A program made the position numbers and the translations under genes. From Bufo bufo (Eukaryota; Chordata; Amphibia; Anura; Bufonidae), in assembly GCF_905171765.1 (NCBI RefSeq), contig NC_053392.1, positions 396,890,119 through 396,954,118 on the forward strand: DNA of 64,000 bases. Reading direction: 5' to 3'. The notes below the pieces were generated by a model that was given only the letters and a program-made list of their open reading frames with translations, was not told the origin of the DNA and did no database searches. This document shows, one piece after another, positions 34,100 through 44,271 of this stretch (position 1 is its first letter; the number at the start of each line of letters is the position of its first letter).

Positions 34100-34911
34100 A
34101 TGTCGCAGAGTCATTGCAGAGAGGTCAGAGTAGAGTGTAAGTTTTCATATAGTTCCGGCAGTGGGACATGTTTCCTGGCTGCTTGGAGTAGTTGTTCTTT
34201 AATATGAAAGAAGTGTATTTGAGGGAGAACATCTCTTGGAACCATGTCTGCTAGGTATTTAGGTTTAGCCACTCTATGAATCTGATCTATGATGAGGTCC
34301 GCTGGTTGAGATTGTGGCAAAAGGAGTTTAATGATGGATTGTAGGTATGCTGGGAGGCCTACCAGTAAGACCGACTCCGGGACTTCTCTGTTTGACATTA
34401 TGACGGCGCGACCTATTCTCTAGGTTGGCCATCTTTGTTTGCAGCATTTTGAATTCTAGACCATAATGTGCATCAATTAGGTTGTTATGTGAAGAAACTA
34501 GCTCTCCCATCTTAGTCTCCACGTGTTCTACTCTGGATTCTATCTCTGTAATTGCTGCGTTGATCGGTTGTACAAGTTCTCTCATTATTCTATGCAGGGA
34601 ATGTTTAAAGGCTTGCAGCATGGTTTTGAGTGACCGTTCAGTAACTGTCTGCTCAGATGCAGGTAGGTTATTATCAAATACATTGGTGGGGTTTATTTCT
34701 GGGATGACAGGTTATGGGGCTTCAGCGTACTTGCCGGTGCTCGTCCCGCATGGCGGAGTTCGGCTCTAAGATGGCCGCTGCCGCGTGTTGCGCACTCGCC
34801 AGGTGAGCTAGATGTGAAGCTCCTCGGGATGTTTTCTTTTTTGCGACTGACATAAATATCTAAGGATACAGGTAAATTAAATGCTGTGGATTTTTCCCTT
34901 TCATCCTCCAC
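34100..34911 (-). pseudogene. L1 ORF1 pseudogene (RNA-binding protein)
   Basis: The L1 ORF1 product forms a trimeric RNA chaperone. Here the minus strand shows an N-terminal part (34911-34693), a coiled-coil segment with spaced hydrophobics ('INAAITEIESRVEHVETKM', 34621 on), the link 'LENRSRRHNVK', and the RRM/C-terminal block 'ADLIIDQIHRVAKPKYLAD', 'PRDVLPQIHFFHIKEQLL' (34398-34111). Frames change at about 34700 and 34400. The order matches amphibian L1 ORF1. Confidence 0.8.
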
Positions 34912-34947
34912 GTTGGCACATACAATGAGATGACCCTCCTCCCACTA

Positions 34948-35005
34948 GGTAGAGACAGGAAGCAATAAATCAGATCCTACTTCAGCTCCACCTCGGTGTC
35001 TTCCT
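34948..35005 (+). repeat. DIRS left inverted terminal repeat
   Basis: Contains 'gacaggaagcaataaat', 'cagatcctacttcagctcca' and 'cctcggtgtcttcctg'. The right end carries the same string inverted at 41565-41632, with a few differences. This identifies the left boundary of the DIRS element directly beside the L1 5' end. Confidence 0.8.
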
Positions 35006-35558
35006 GTCCCTTCCAGGTGGGGAGGGAGTAGGCAGCAGCACCTCAGCAAATGCTGATGGTCCCTAGATCTGTATAGAGCAGTACGGGTCTAGAAGGATAG
35101 TTTGCCCACCATGCTGGACAGGTGCTGGCAGTTACCGAGCTACTATCCAAATACCCCTTCTTGCTTGGCGCAGTAGGAACGGAGGCATGGTGACCAGACA
35201 ATCAGGGAGTCCCTCCGGTTTTTAGAATACTCCCACTGCTCTGATATGTTCAGCTCCAGCGGAGGGGGAGAGAAGATATCGCGGCTTGCTCAAAGCTAGC
35301 CTGTGACTTAACCTGTGGTAGTTGTGCTGGCTGCCTGGTGCACTGCGGTGTCCGGATCTGGCTCTCAGGGGTGTGTGGCCATGTTGCTTCATCCCACGTG
35401 GGCAGGTGAGCGGGATGTGAGCTCGCGTCTGATGTAGTGCCTGAAGGAAGTGAGATCTGCCTCTAGGACGCAGTCGGAAGTGATGTCCTAGGCGCTAAAA
35501 AAAAATGGTTGCTACAGCTGGAGTCTCTTCTAAAAGAGAATACTCCGTACAACAGACT
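35006..35558 (+). other. DIRS 5' region
   Basis: Between the left terminal repeat and the first MITE. It is GC-richer than average and has no open frame that I can assign. By position it should hold the DIRS leader and the start of gag. A MITE pair follows, and gag sequence resumes at 36752. Confidence 0.5.
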
Positions 35559-35560
35559 TA

Positions 35561-36435
35561 GGCCTCTTTCACACGGGCGTTGCGGGAACACCCGCGATTT
35601 TTCCGCACGAGTGCAAAACATTGTAATGCGTTTTGCACTCGCGTGAGAAAAATTGGGCTTGGGATCGGTGTTCTGTAAATAGTATTATTTTTCCTTATAA
35701 CATGGTTATAAGGGAAAATAATAGCATTCTGAATACAGAATGCATAGTAAAACATCGCTGGAGGGGTTAAAAAAAAAATATTTTTTTTTTTTAACTCACC
35801 TTAGTCCACTTGTTCGCAGCCCGGCATCTCCTTCTGGCTTCATCTGATCTCTGTGCAGCAACAGGACCTTTGGTGACGTCATTCCGGTCATCACATGATC
35901 CATCACCATGGTAAAAGATCATGTGATGACCGGAATGACGTCACCAAAGGTCCTGTTGCTGCACAGAGATCAGATGAAGCCAGAAGAAGTCGGCTACGCG
36001 GTCAAGTGGACTAAGGTGAGTTAAATAATTATTTATTTTTTTAACCCCTCCAGTGATGTTTTACTATGCATTCCGTAATCAGAATGCTATTATTTTCCCT
36101 TATAACCATGTTATAAGGGAAAATAATAATGATTGGGTCTCCATCCCGATCGTCTCCTAGCAACCGTGCGTGAAAATCGCACCACATCCGCACTTGCTTG
36201 CAGATGCTTGCGATTTTCACGCACCCCAGTTCATTTCTATGGGGCCTGCGTTACGTGAAAAACGCACAAAGAGGAGCATGCTGCGATTTTTCACGCAACG
36301 CACAAGTGATGCGTGAAAATTACCGCTCATGTGAACAGCCCCATAGAAATGAATGGGTTGGTATTCAGTGCGGGTGCAATGCGTTCACCTCCCGCATCGC
36401 ATCCGCGCGGAATACTCGCTCGTGTGAAAGGGGCC
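35561..36435. mobile_element. Harbinger-like palindromic MITE, family 1, in DIRS
   Basis: TTA at 35558-35560 and 36436-36438. Ends are 'ggcctctttcacacgggcg' and 'ggcccctttcacacgagcg' (other strand). The centre near 35907 pairs 'gatcatgtgatgaccgg' arms, and outer arms carry 'accatgttataagggaaaa'. It is the best-preserved member of this family in the window, together with 54889-55749. Confidence 0.88.
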
Positions 36436-36438
36436 TTA

Positions 36439-36748
36439 GGGCTGTTTCACACAAGCGGATGCCGTGCGTGACATCCGCTGCGTGAATGACAGCAAAGACC
36501 CGATGCGGACAGCAGAAGCACGGAGCATTAACATGATTGATAATGCTCCGTGCCTCTCTGTGATCTCTTTACTACGAAATCACAGTGAGATAAAGTTGTC
36601 ACTGTGATTTCGTAGTAAAGAGATCACAGAGAGGCACGGAGCATTATCAGTCATGTTAATGCTCCATGCTTCTGCTCTCCGCATCGGGTCTTGGCTGTCA
36701 TTTACGCAGCGGATGTCACGCACGGCATCCGCTCGTGTGAAACAGCCC
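36439..36748. mobile_element. Palindromic MITE sharing TTA with its neighbour, in DIRS
   Basis: Starts 'gggctgtttcacacaagcgg' after the shared TTA (36436-36438) and ends 'gctcgtgtgaaacagccc' followed by TTA (36749-36751). The arms are nearly perfect around 'gtgatttcgtagtaaagag'. With both MITEs and the extra TTAs removed, the DIRS sequence reads through 'caacagactta' into 'gactcttttcc'. Confidence 0.88.
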
Positions 36749-36751
36749 TTA

Positions 36752-37010
36752 GACTCTTTTCCTCTGCTGTTAAAGGCTGTGGTTAAAATCCTGGACATGG
36801 GACACAGCCTCTAAGTTAAAACTCTGTAGTCTCCCTTTTCATGGTACCACGTTGTTTGGTCAGGATCTGGAAAAGATATTGGAAAAAAAGCTTCTGACAA
36901 TAAGAAATAGTTTTCCCCTTGAGAGTAAAAATCAAAAATATCCCTTTCGTAGGTTTAAAAAAGGGTTTTTTTCAACCAAGAAAGTGGAAATCTAATAGAG
37001 GTTTCCTCTT
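36752..37010 (+). pseudogene. DIRS gag fragment
   Basis: The plus-strand reading from about 36837 is 'PFHGTTLFGQDLEKIL', then 'NQKYPFRRFKKGFFSTK', ending in tandem stops near 36996. This resembles the C-terminal end of DIRS Gag, followed at once by reverse transcriptase. The upstream part was displaced by the MITE pair and is not recognisable. Confidence 0.6.
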
Positions 37011-37049
37011 TAATCCCAAAACAACTGATTCCGGTAAGCAATGACTGTG

Positions 37050-37850
37050 TGGAACAGTGGGGGGAGTTTTTTTTTCATGAGGAATGGGGAAAAGTATCCA
37101 CAAATCCGTGGATTCTAAGTTTAATGAAAAACTGATATTCCATTCTTTTCCACTTCTTCATCTTCAAAATGCATTAGAGGATGGCATTTAGGACTTGCTG
37201 TTGGAAAAGTTATTGTTGGCAGTCCCTCCAGCCGAATATGGTCGAGGATACTATTTAACGGTTTCTCTTGTGGAAAAAAAAACTGCGGGAAGTTCAGATT
37301 GATAATAAATTTAAAAAAACTGAACAGATTTATAGAATACAAGAAATTCAGAATGGAAACTGTAAAATCTACGATAAATCTACTTCAGGAGGGGGACTTC
37401 ATGGCTTCCCTAGATCCTATTTGCTTGAAAGATCAAAAATCCCTGAGACTAGGGGTATACATAAAAGGGCAGTTAAAACACTTTCAGTTCCAGGCTCTTC
37501 CTTTTATGTTAACAATAGTTCCCCGGGTATTCACAAGATAATGTTAGAAGTAGTAGCCCACCTAAGAAGGAGGAATGTTTTGATTGTTCCATATCTGGAC
37601 GATCTGTTGGTGATGAGCAACTCTGCTATCTCTTTGGAGAACTCCATCCTCCAAATGGGTCAACTCCTGAATTGTCTGGGGTGGATTGTAAATTGGAAGA
37701 AGTCCAGTCCGTCTCCATCCCAGAGATTGTTTTCTTTGGGAGTCATGTTAGACTCAGTCAGGCAGATGAGTTTTCTTCCGGTAGAGAAACAGGAAAAAAT
37801 CCTTGCCTTGGTAAAGAATTTCAGAAATCGGTCCTTTTGCTCCATTTGTT
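37050..37850 (+). pseudogene. DIRS reverse transcriptase
   Basis: One frame (37299-37541) gives 'IINLKKLNRFIEYKKFRM', 'LLQEGDFMASLDPICLKD' and 'HFQFQALPFMLTIVPRVFT', the fingers/palm blocks of the DIRS RT. The sequence then shifts (near 37530) into 'EVVAHLRRRNVLIVPYLDD', whose YLDD (about 37592-37603) is the catalytic motif, and continues with 'LLNCLGWIVNWKKSS' and 'FLGVMLDS'-like sequence. The part before 37299 is frame-broken ('PPAEYGRGYYLTVSL'). Nonfunctional. Confidence 0.88.
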
Positions 37851-38415
37851 AGGTGATGGCCCTTATGGCATCCTTAACAGCCTGTATCCAGCAGTTCGTT
37901 GGGCCCAGTCTCACACCAGATTACTTCAGACTCAGAGTGCAATCCTAGACTCTTGGAACAAAACTCAGGAGTCTCTGGAGGATCTCTTTGTGATCTCTCA
38001 AGAGGTCAGTATGTCCTTGACTTGGTGGGAGGATACAAAGAGTCTACAAAATGGGTTCCCTTTGAATTACGACCAGTTGAATATAATAATTACAGACACG
38101 AGTCAGTGGGGCTGGGGGACCTAATTTTCCCAGACATCTCTACAGGGCAAATGGTCTCAGGAACAGTCGGAGAGTTCCTCCAACTTCCGAGAGTTTCTGG
38201 CAGTCTGGATGGCCCTGTCGGCACTCCAGTCAGATACTGGATTCCAATGTTCAGATCAGGTCCGACAGTGTAACAGTGGTCTCCTATATAAATCATCAAG
38301 GTGGGACGAGAAGTCATTCCATGCAGCAGTTGGCATTCAAAATTTTTGGTTGGGCAGAATGTTATCTACGCTCCCTGTCGGCAGTCCATATAAAGTGCAA
38401 TTTAAATATAAAAGC
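37851..38415 (+). pseudogene. DIRS RNase H domain
   Basis: Follows RT directly. The frame 37672-38124 shows 'SLTWWEDTKSLQNGFPL' and 'LNIIITDTSQWGWGT', with the first acidic residue of the RNase H fold (ITDTS) kept. The next frame gives 'REFLAVWMALSALQ' and 'CSDQVRQCNS', where the SDN-type motif is altered to SDQ. It ends near 38415 ('LSAVHIKCNLNIKA'), where a MITE joins and the ADxLSR end is lost. Confidence 0.75.
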
Positions 38416-38777
38416 GCAGTGAGGAAGCTGGCAACCGGCAAGCATCCTTTTCTCACCACGCCTGCGCCGAATACCAAGCGGGGTGGCGCAGGCGCGAGAT
38501 TTCCCCAGCGCACAGGGCCGGCAGGAGGAGGTGAACGCTGCCTGGCCCTGTCAATCAAGGATGGCAGGGCGGGATATGAGGTGGGAGAACGGAGCCTCTA
38601 GGAGCAGGAGCAATGCCCCCTGCTCCTAGAGGCTAATTTGCATATCATAAAACGTTAAATTGCACAAAAACGGGGGCATACCTAAGAAAAAGAATAGCAC
38701 AGTTAGATTCAGCGGACATGTGCACATGTATATTGTCAGCCTGTTTTAATAGGGATAATTGTGGTGACAGAAGCCCT
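38412..38777. mobile_element. GC-rich MITE fragment in DIRS, TTAA on the right
   Basis: Same family as 1-394. The right end 'ggtgacagaagccct' meets TTAA at 38778-38781, after which DIRS coding resumes. The expected left terminal sequence is absent, so a deletion removed the left end together with the end of DIRS RNase H. It contains the repeated pair 'gcctctaggagcaggagc' and 'gctcctagaggc', which form a hairpin near 38590-38635. Confidence 0.65.
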
Positions 38778-38799
38778 TTAAAGGCGTGGATAGATTGAG

Positions 38800-39930
38800 T
38801 GTGGGAGGTTGAGCCCGCACAACCTGCCTGTAGGTGCAGATCACTATGGCGAAATACATATACAAACGGAAAATGCAAATGTGATCGCACACTACATCCA
38901 GCACTCTGCCCTCCATGCTGGATGAGACATTGGTGTACATTTTGGCCAAAGCGTAATTAAGCCACTCACCGCGTCAAGGTCGTCTCATTTGAGTGGTCCC
39001 CAACTCTTGTTCCTACCTGTTTATGGGCCATGACAGCCACATAAAGTCCAGGGAATGCAGGTCAGCATGCAAGCCAAGTACACTCTGCTTTTAACCCCGT
39101 CCGGTGCCATTACAGCTTTCATCGGATCCAGGGATGCAAGTACCAACATGCATGCTGAACCCACCATATACTTCTCCTGGAGCCAAATGGCTAATGGTAG
39201 GTTCTATATAAGCAGACTCAGTTTTATACTGACTTTAAAACCAGCCTCCAGGACAGATTGACTGGTCAGGTGTGCTTGACTCAAAGGAGATCGCCACGCC
39301 TCCAATATATGCTACAAAGAAAATGGCCAAAATGTACACCAATGTCTCATCCAGAATGGAGGGCAGAGTGCTGGATGTAGTGTGCGATCACATTTGCATT
39401 TTCCGTTTGTATATGTATTTCGCCATAGTGATCTGCACCTACAGGCAGGTTGTGCGGGCTCAACCCCCCACATTTTTTCTTTGTAGCATATATTGGAGGC
39501 GTGGCGATCTCCTTTGAGTCAAGCACACCTGACCAGTCAATCTGTCCTGGAGGCTGGTTTTAAAGTCAGTATAAAACTGAGTCTGCTTATATAGAACCTA
39601 CCATTAGCCATTTGGCTCCAGGAGAAGTATATGGTGGGTTCAGCATGCATGTTGGTACTTGCATCCCTGGATCCGATGAAAGCTCTAATGGCACCGGACG
39701 GGGTTAAAAGCAGAGTGTACTTGGCTTGCATGCTGACCTGCATTCCCTGGACTTTATGTGGCTGTCATGGCCCATAAACAGGTAGGAATAAGAGTTAGGG
39801 ACCACTCAAATGAGACTACCTTGACGCGGTGAGTGGCTTAATTACGCTTTGGCCAAAATGTACACCAATGTCTCATCCAGCATGGAGGGCAGAGTGCTGG
39901 ATGTAGTGTGCGATCACATTTGCATTTTCC
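38800..39930. mobile_element. Inverted-arm retroelement with 14-bp target duplication
   Basis: The 14-bp sequence gtggatagattgag flanks it at 38786-38799 and 39931-39944. Arms 38867-39310 and 39480-39930 are inverted copies ('cggaaaatgcaaatgtgatc' at each outer end). The loop (39311-39480) is a third partial copy that is inverted relative to the left end (38806-38955). The long duplication argues for retrotransposition, and the inverted terminal units resemble the pLTR layout of Penelope-like elements. No coding domain remains, so the class is inferred. The 68-codon frames repeated in both arms are not supported as genes. Confidence 0.75.
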
Positions 39931-39979
39931 GTGGATAGATTGAGGCCTTGGTTAAAGTCCCTAGTTCCTCCTTGGGATC

Positions 39980-40665
39980 TTAAAGGGTTTCTACCACCAC
40001 ATTTTGACCTAATTAGCTGTCAGACACTAGCGATCTGCTAGTGTCTGCTGTACCTAACCATGCTATTGTAATTCCTTTCTCGGCAGAGGTTACCCTAAAA
40101 AACATAGTTTTATTGGTATGCAAATGAGCCTCTAGGTGCTATGGGGGCGTCTTTTCAGCACCTAGAGGCTCCGTCCACTCACCTTTCTGCCGCCCAGCGC
40201 GCTCCAGCCCGCCCCTCTCCTCTAGATTGACAGCCTACTTCTCTCCAGCTCGGCCGAATTCTCACGCCTGCGCCGTGTGCTTCTGTATTCGGTGCAGTGA
40301 CTGTCTCCCTGCCCCGGCATCTTCACTGCGCCTGCGCCAATTACGCCACAGGGAGCAGTCCAACAGTCACTGCGCCAAATACAGAAGCACACGGCGCAGG
40401 CGCGAGTAGGCTGTCAATGTAGAGGAGAGGGGCGGGCTGGAGCGCGCTGGGCGGCGGAAATGGTGAGTGGACGGAGCCTCTAGGTGCTGAAAAGACGCCC
40501 CCATAGCACCTAGAGGCTCATTTGCATACTAATTAAACTATGTTTTTTAGGGTAACCGCTGCCGAGAAAGGAATTACAATAGCATGGTTAGGTACAGCCG
40601 ACACTAGCAGATCGCTAGTGTCTGACAGCTAATTAGGTCAAAATGTGGTGGTAGAAACCCTTTAA
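39980..40665. mobile_element. Palindromic MITE in DIRS, TTAA duplication
   Basis: TTAA at 39980-39983 and 40662-40665 bounds inverted arms beginning 'agggtttctaccaccacatt'. The interior carries 'cgcctgcgccgtgtgcttct' and 'gcctctaggtgct' arms that meet near 40320. Removing the insert restores an open DIRS recombinase frame across the site ('VPPWDLNIVLSGFSKYLF'), which confirms both boundaries. Confidence 0.93.
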
Positions 40666-41325
40666 TATTGTTCTTTCAGGCTTTTCCAAGTATCTGTTTG
40701 AACCACTAGAAGACATTTCTAATAAGCTCTTTACTCTTAAAACTGTTTTTCTTGTGGCAATCACCTCGGCAAGAAGGGTAGGGGAGATCCAGGCCCTTAA
40801 ATCTAAAGAACAGTTTCAAAAAATTTGGAATGATAGGATTATTCTAAAGTTAGATCACTCTTTTTCTCCAAATGTGGTGATGAATTTTCACAGACAGGAG
40901 ATTGTTCTTACTACTTTTTGTGATAAATTCACATCTACCAAAGAGAAATTTAATAGTTTGGCTGTTAGATGCTCTGTGAGTCAGTATCTTAACTCCACCA
41001 GGTCATGTAAAAATTCAGATTTTTTTTGTTTATACAGTTTCAATGTAACAGGAAGAGCTATAGAGCCTCTAAAGCGTCCTTGAGTCGTTGGATTAAAATG
41101 GCAATAATCTGTGAAGCTTACAAGGCAAGAAATAAGGATCCCCCATCTAAATTGAAAGCCCACTCTACCAGGGCTCTGTCTACTTCATGGGCAGAGCTGA
41201 GAGGGGCTTCTATTGATCAAATATGCAAGGCGGCGACCTGGTCTACCCCGAATAAATTTATTAAGTATTATAGAATTTATGTGCTTAGGGCTGATGAGGT
41301 ATCTTTCAGTCGGAAAGTGCTTTAG
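40666..41325 (+). pseudogene. DIRS tyrosine recombinase
   Basis: The recombinase inserts the DIRS circle into the genome in place of an integrase. Its start is split: 'KGVDRLRP' is encoded at 38779-38785 plus the 39931 side, and 'WLKSLVPPWDL' lies just before 39980. The rest follows from 40666. Motifs: the first catalytic Arg in 'VAITSARRVGEIQAL' (about 40750-40800), His and the second Arg in 'KAHSTRALSTSWAELRG' (about 41155-41200), and the nucleophile Tyr in 'WSTPNKFIKYYRIYV'. One shift between 41026 and 41083 breaks the frame; otherwise all catalytic residues are present. Confidence 0.88.
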
Positions 41326-41632
41326 GCAGTAGTCCTGCCCTAAAGTGTTACTTATCTGGTAGGTCTTATTGTGCTGTCATGGAGGATGAAATGGAAAAAC
41401 TTAATTACATTTACCGGTAATTTCCTTTTTTATGAATCCTCCACGACCACACGGTTTAGTTCCCACCCCAAAAAAATAAATAAAAAGTTGGTAAAAATTA
41501 CATAATTAGATATAAGTTGTGTGTGTGTGTGTGTGTGTGGTGCTATTGATTCTTCTAGGCTGTCTGGTTCCAGAAAGAGACTGAGGTGGAGCTGAAGGAG
41601 GATCTGATTTATTCCTGTCCCTACCTCTGTTT
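41326..41632 (+). repeat. DIRS 3' end and right inverted repeat
   Basis: Contains 'ttaccggtaattt' near 41411 and 'atcctccacgaccacacgg', matching 'gctgtcatggaggat' upstream in inverted orientation. A (GT)n tract lies at 41518-41540 and the right terminal repeat at 41565-41632 (complement of 34948-35005). Such internal complementary regions are typical of DIRS ends. Confidence 0.7.
41518..41540. repeat. (GT)n microsatellite
   Basis: About eleven GT units in the DIRS 3' region. Simple dinucleotide repeat. Confidence 0.9.
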
Positions 41633-41714
41633 TCTGATGCAGAGCACTAAATCAACTGCATACATACTGTCCTATTCAAAGAGTACTGCATTTTAATTTT
41701 TTTCCACCAATTTA

Positions 41715-41935
41715 TTTACTTACGGTATATAGCGCTGACATATTACGCAGCCTTTTTATAGACATTAGCATTACACTCTGTCCCCAATGGAGCTCACAAT
41801 CTAAGTTCCCTATCAGTAAGTGTTTGGAGTCTGGGAGGAAACCCGAGTACCTGGAGGAAACCCACACAAACACGGGGAGAACATACAAACTCCATGGAGA
41901 TGTCTTTGGTCAGATTTGAAAGACACCAGTGATGA
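41715..41935. repeat. Dispersed vertebrate-type repeat
   Basis: Contains 'ccccaatggagctcacaatc', 'ggagtctgggaggaaaccc' and 'acacggggagaacatacaaa', phrases that I recognise as a high-copy interspersed repeat in fish and frog genomes. The class is not established here, and only one copy lies in the window. Confidence 0.5.
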
Positions 41936-42422
41936 AGCACCGCAGCTAGGCCTGGCAGTACCTGCAACACTCTTCTGGGCTGCTGGCTAAGAAGGGGGGA
42001 GAAGAAAAAAAGCAGGAGGAGCGAGAATGCATTGAGTGGTGCACTTAACTGCTCATTTGAATACAAATTTGCCACAGATCTTGTGTGCTATACTTATGAA
42101 TTAGACAGTAATATCAGTGTTATATTGTGTATGCATGAATACTATACCAAGCACTACTGAGCATTGGTTCTAGTGATCCTTGGGGTATTGTAAATAAAAG
42201 AGCCCTTTCCCTGCGCAGGGCAAGGGAGTGCATTGGAGCATGACATGCTCTGATGCTAACATCAGGGGGCCTGGGTGAAAATATGGGTATGTCAGGGGTC
42301 AGCTCTGAACCCAGACAACCCCTTTAAAAGGTGAAACTAACATAAGAGATATCTCACTTTGCATGTAATGAGTCTATTTCAAGCCTTTATTTGTTATAAT
42401 TTGAATGATTATGGCTTACAGC
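41936..42422. other. No gene; possible MITE end
   Basis: The stretch ending 'ccagacaacccctttaaaag' (about 42296-42318) resembles the terminal sequence of the TTAA MITEs at 42795 and 59818. The rest is unassigned. Confidence 0.4.
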
Positions 42423-42425
42423 TTA

Positions 42426-42540
42426 GGCTACTTTCACACTTGCGGCAGAGAGATCCGGCAAGCAGTTCCGTATGCCAGCTGATGGCAATAGTAAGACTGA
42501 TCAGGATCATGAAGCCTAGAATATTGAATCTTTTCACAAT
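42426..42540. repeat. Solo end of a family-2 MITE
   Basis: 'ggctactttcacacttgcgg' follows TTA (42423-42425) and continues into 'gagatccggcaagcagttcc', matching family-2 starts. No right end is found, so it is a truncated copy. Confidence 0.55.
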
Positions 42541-42794
42541 ATTCAAATTTTAAGCTGCATTAATGCAATTCCTTTTAATTTGCATTACTGAAATAAATGG
42601 AATTTTGCACGATATTCTAACTTTGAGTTTCACCTATAAATCTATTTGATATTCTGCTTGCAGACCTTTTATTATATCCATACAGTAGCCTCTCCCTTAA
42701 GAAAAAAATGATACAGCTCGTTCTAGTCCTGTAAAATGCATCCATAGAAGAGCTGGATAGGACTAACCATGGTTTCATGTGACCCGGCTGTCAG

Positions 42795-43002
42795 TTAAAG
42801 GGGTTGTGCAATGATTTACATTAATGATCTAGCCTCAGGATAGGTCATCAATATCTGATCAGCATGGGTCCGACACCCGACACCCTGCTCATCAGCTGTT
42901 TGAAGAGCACTGCTTTCTCTTCAGACAGCTGATCGAAGGGGGTCCTGGGTGCCGATCCTCAGGATAGGTCATCAATATAAATCACTGCACAACCCCTGTA
43001 AC
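42795..43002. mobile_element. TTAA MITE (aggggttgtgca ends)
   Basis: TTAA at 42795-42798, and gtaa (one substitution) at the right end. The ends pair 'aggggttgtgcaatgattta' with 'taaatcactgcacaaccccT'-type sequence. Inner arms contain 'tcaggataggtcatcaatat' twice in opposite orientation. A related element lies at 59818-60287. Confidence 0.8.
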
Positions 43003-43405
43003 TGCCCAAGTATCGAACAGGTGAGTAGTAGTGTATTAGGAAGCAGAACATATACATCATTTTAGAGTGTTACTACCTGCAGCAGCATTTCATCATGTCT
43101 GTGGGGTGTATGTAAAAGTAGATTATTTTTATTTATTTTTTAAACACTAAACTTTTTTCACACCCCCACCGATCAGATACTGATGACCTTTACAAAACGC
43201 CTTTAATAATTGGAAACATCCTACAAAACCTTTCCAAGATGGCATGGATTAGGAAAATGAATAATGTACGATCTGGCGCCAATGGTTATATAGCCCTTCT
43301 GTGGCATCGGGGACCACCGATCTTGGAATCTCTATCTAATATGGTTGTTGTTAGTCCTATCAATCAGTCGCATTACACTTCTCCCCTTTTACCTTTGTTC
43401 TTTCA
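43003..43405. other. No gene recognised
   Basis: Includes 'acacccccaccgatcagatac' and 'ctgatgacc'-type phrases reminiscent of TTAA MITE interiors, with 'acaaaacgcctttaataatt' near 43190. No domain-bearing frame. Confidence 0.4.
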
Positions 43406-43872
43406 GGGTACTTTCACACTAGCGTTTAAGTTTTGCGGTATTGAGATCTGTCATAGGGGCTCAATACTGGGAAAAAACGCTTCAGTTTTGTCCCCATTCA
43501 TTGTCAATGGAGACAGAACTGAACAGAACGGAATGCTCCAAAATGCATTCCATTCTGTTTAGTTGCGTTCCCATACCGGAGAGCAAACCGCAACATGTAT
43601 TTTTCTTTCTATCCAAGGATGTAGAGCAAAACGGATCCGTCATGACCCCAATGCAAGTCAATGGGAACGGATCTGTTTTCTCTGCCACAATAGAAAACGG
43701 ATCCGTCCTTCATTGACTTTCAATGGAGTTCATGAGGTATTCGTCTTGGGAATGTTAAAGATAATATAACCGGATCCGTTCATAACAAATGCAGGCGGTT
43801 GTCTGATCAGTAACGGAAGCGTTTTTGCTGAGCCCTGCCGGATCCAGGAAAAACGCTAGTGTGAGAGTAGCC
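43406..43872. mobile_element. Palindromic MITE, family 2
   Basis: Left end 'gggtactttcacactagcg', right end 'ggctactctcacactagcg' (other strand), with TTA at 43873-43875 on the right. Internal 'ccattgac' and 'gtcaatgg' arms flank 'aacggatccgt' motifs. Frames up to 107 codons inside are repeat read-through. Confidence 0.75.
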
Positions 43873-43875
43873 TTA

Positions 43876-44186
43876 TGTAGTTGTCTTATCTATGTGGAGG
43901 CTATGCTGCTGATTTCCTCTAAGCGCATGTATTAATAGAAGAACTCTGTGGTGTGGGTTTTACACTTTGCAGTGTATAGAATGAAATCTGTAGCAAAATC
44001 CGCAACACATCTACGTGTAACGTCTGCAGATTTTGCCACGGATGTGGGGCACATTTACTGCTGTAAATGCCACCTTCTGAGGACGTACCCTTGTGATTCT
44101 CCCATTGGGAAGCTTCTCTTTAAAAAAGCAATGATACTTTAATGACATACCTGATTTACCATAATGCTATATGATATACAAGTGAC
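43876..44186. other. No gene recognised
   Basis: About 310 bp before the Penelope-like insertion. A short segment repeats 'aaatccgcaacacatctacg' style MITE phrases, but no boundaries are visible. Confidence 0.4.
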
Positions 44187-44271
44187 ACTAACTATTCTTC
44201 ATTTTTTTTAGACAAAAATTTGTTTTTGCAAACAGTCGGTTGCTGCTGTGTATAGGGTTCCCACCCCGGGT

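Larger units (their letters stand above)
31050..34915 (-). mobile_element. L1-clade LINE, decayed
   Basis: On the minus strand the order is ORF1 (34911-34100), a spacer, the ORF2 endonuclease start (33497), the reverse transcriptase (32781-32284) and C-terminal pieces to about 31517, then 3' noncoding sequence. This is the standard L1 layout. The stretch between endonuclease and RT is much shorter than in complete elements, so there are internal deletions as well as stops and shifts. It abuts the DIRS inverted repeat at 34948. Confidence 0.85.
34948..41632 (+). mobile_element. DIRS-type tyrosine-recombinase retrotransposon, interrupted
   Basis: Inverted terminal repeats at about 34948-35005 and 41565-41632 share 'aataaatcagatcct' and 'cttcagctccacctc' in opposite orientation. 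Between them, on the plus strand, lie gag, reverse transcriptase, RNase H and a tyrosine recombinase, the DIRS order. Later insertions split it at 35561-36435, 36439-36748, 38412-38777, 38800-39930 and 39980-40665. DIRS elements integrate without target duplication, so none is expected. Coding parts are broken by shifts and stops. Confidence 0.88.
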
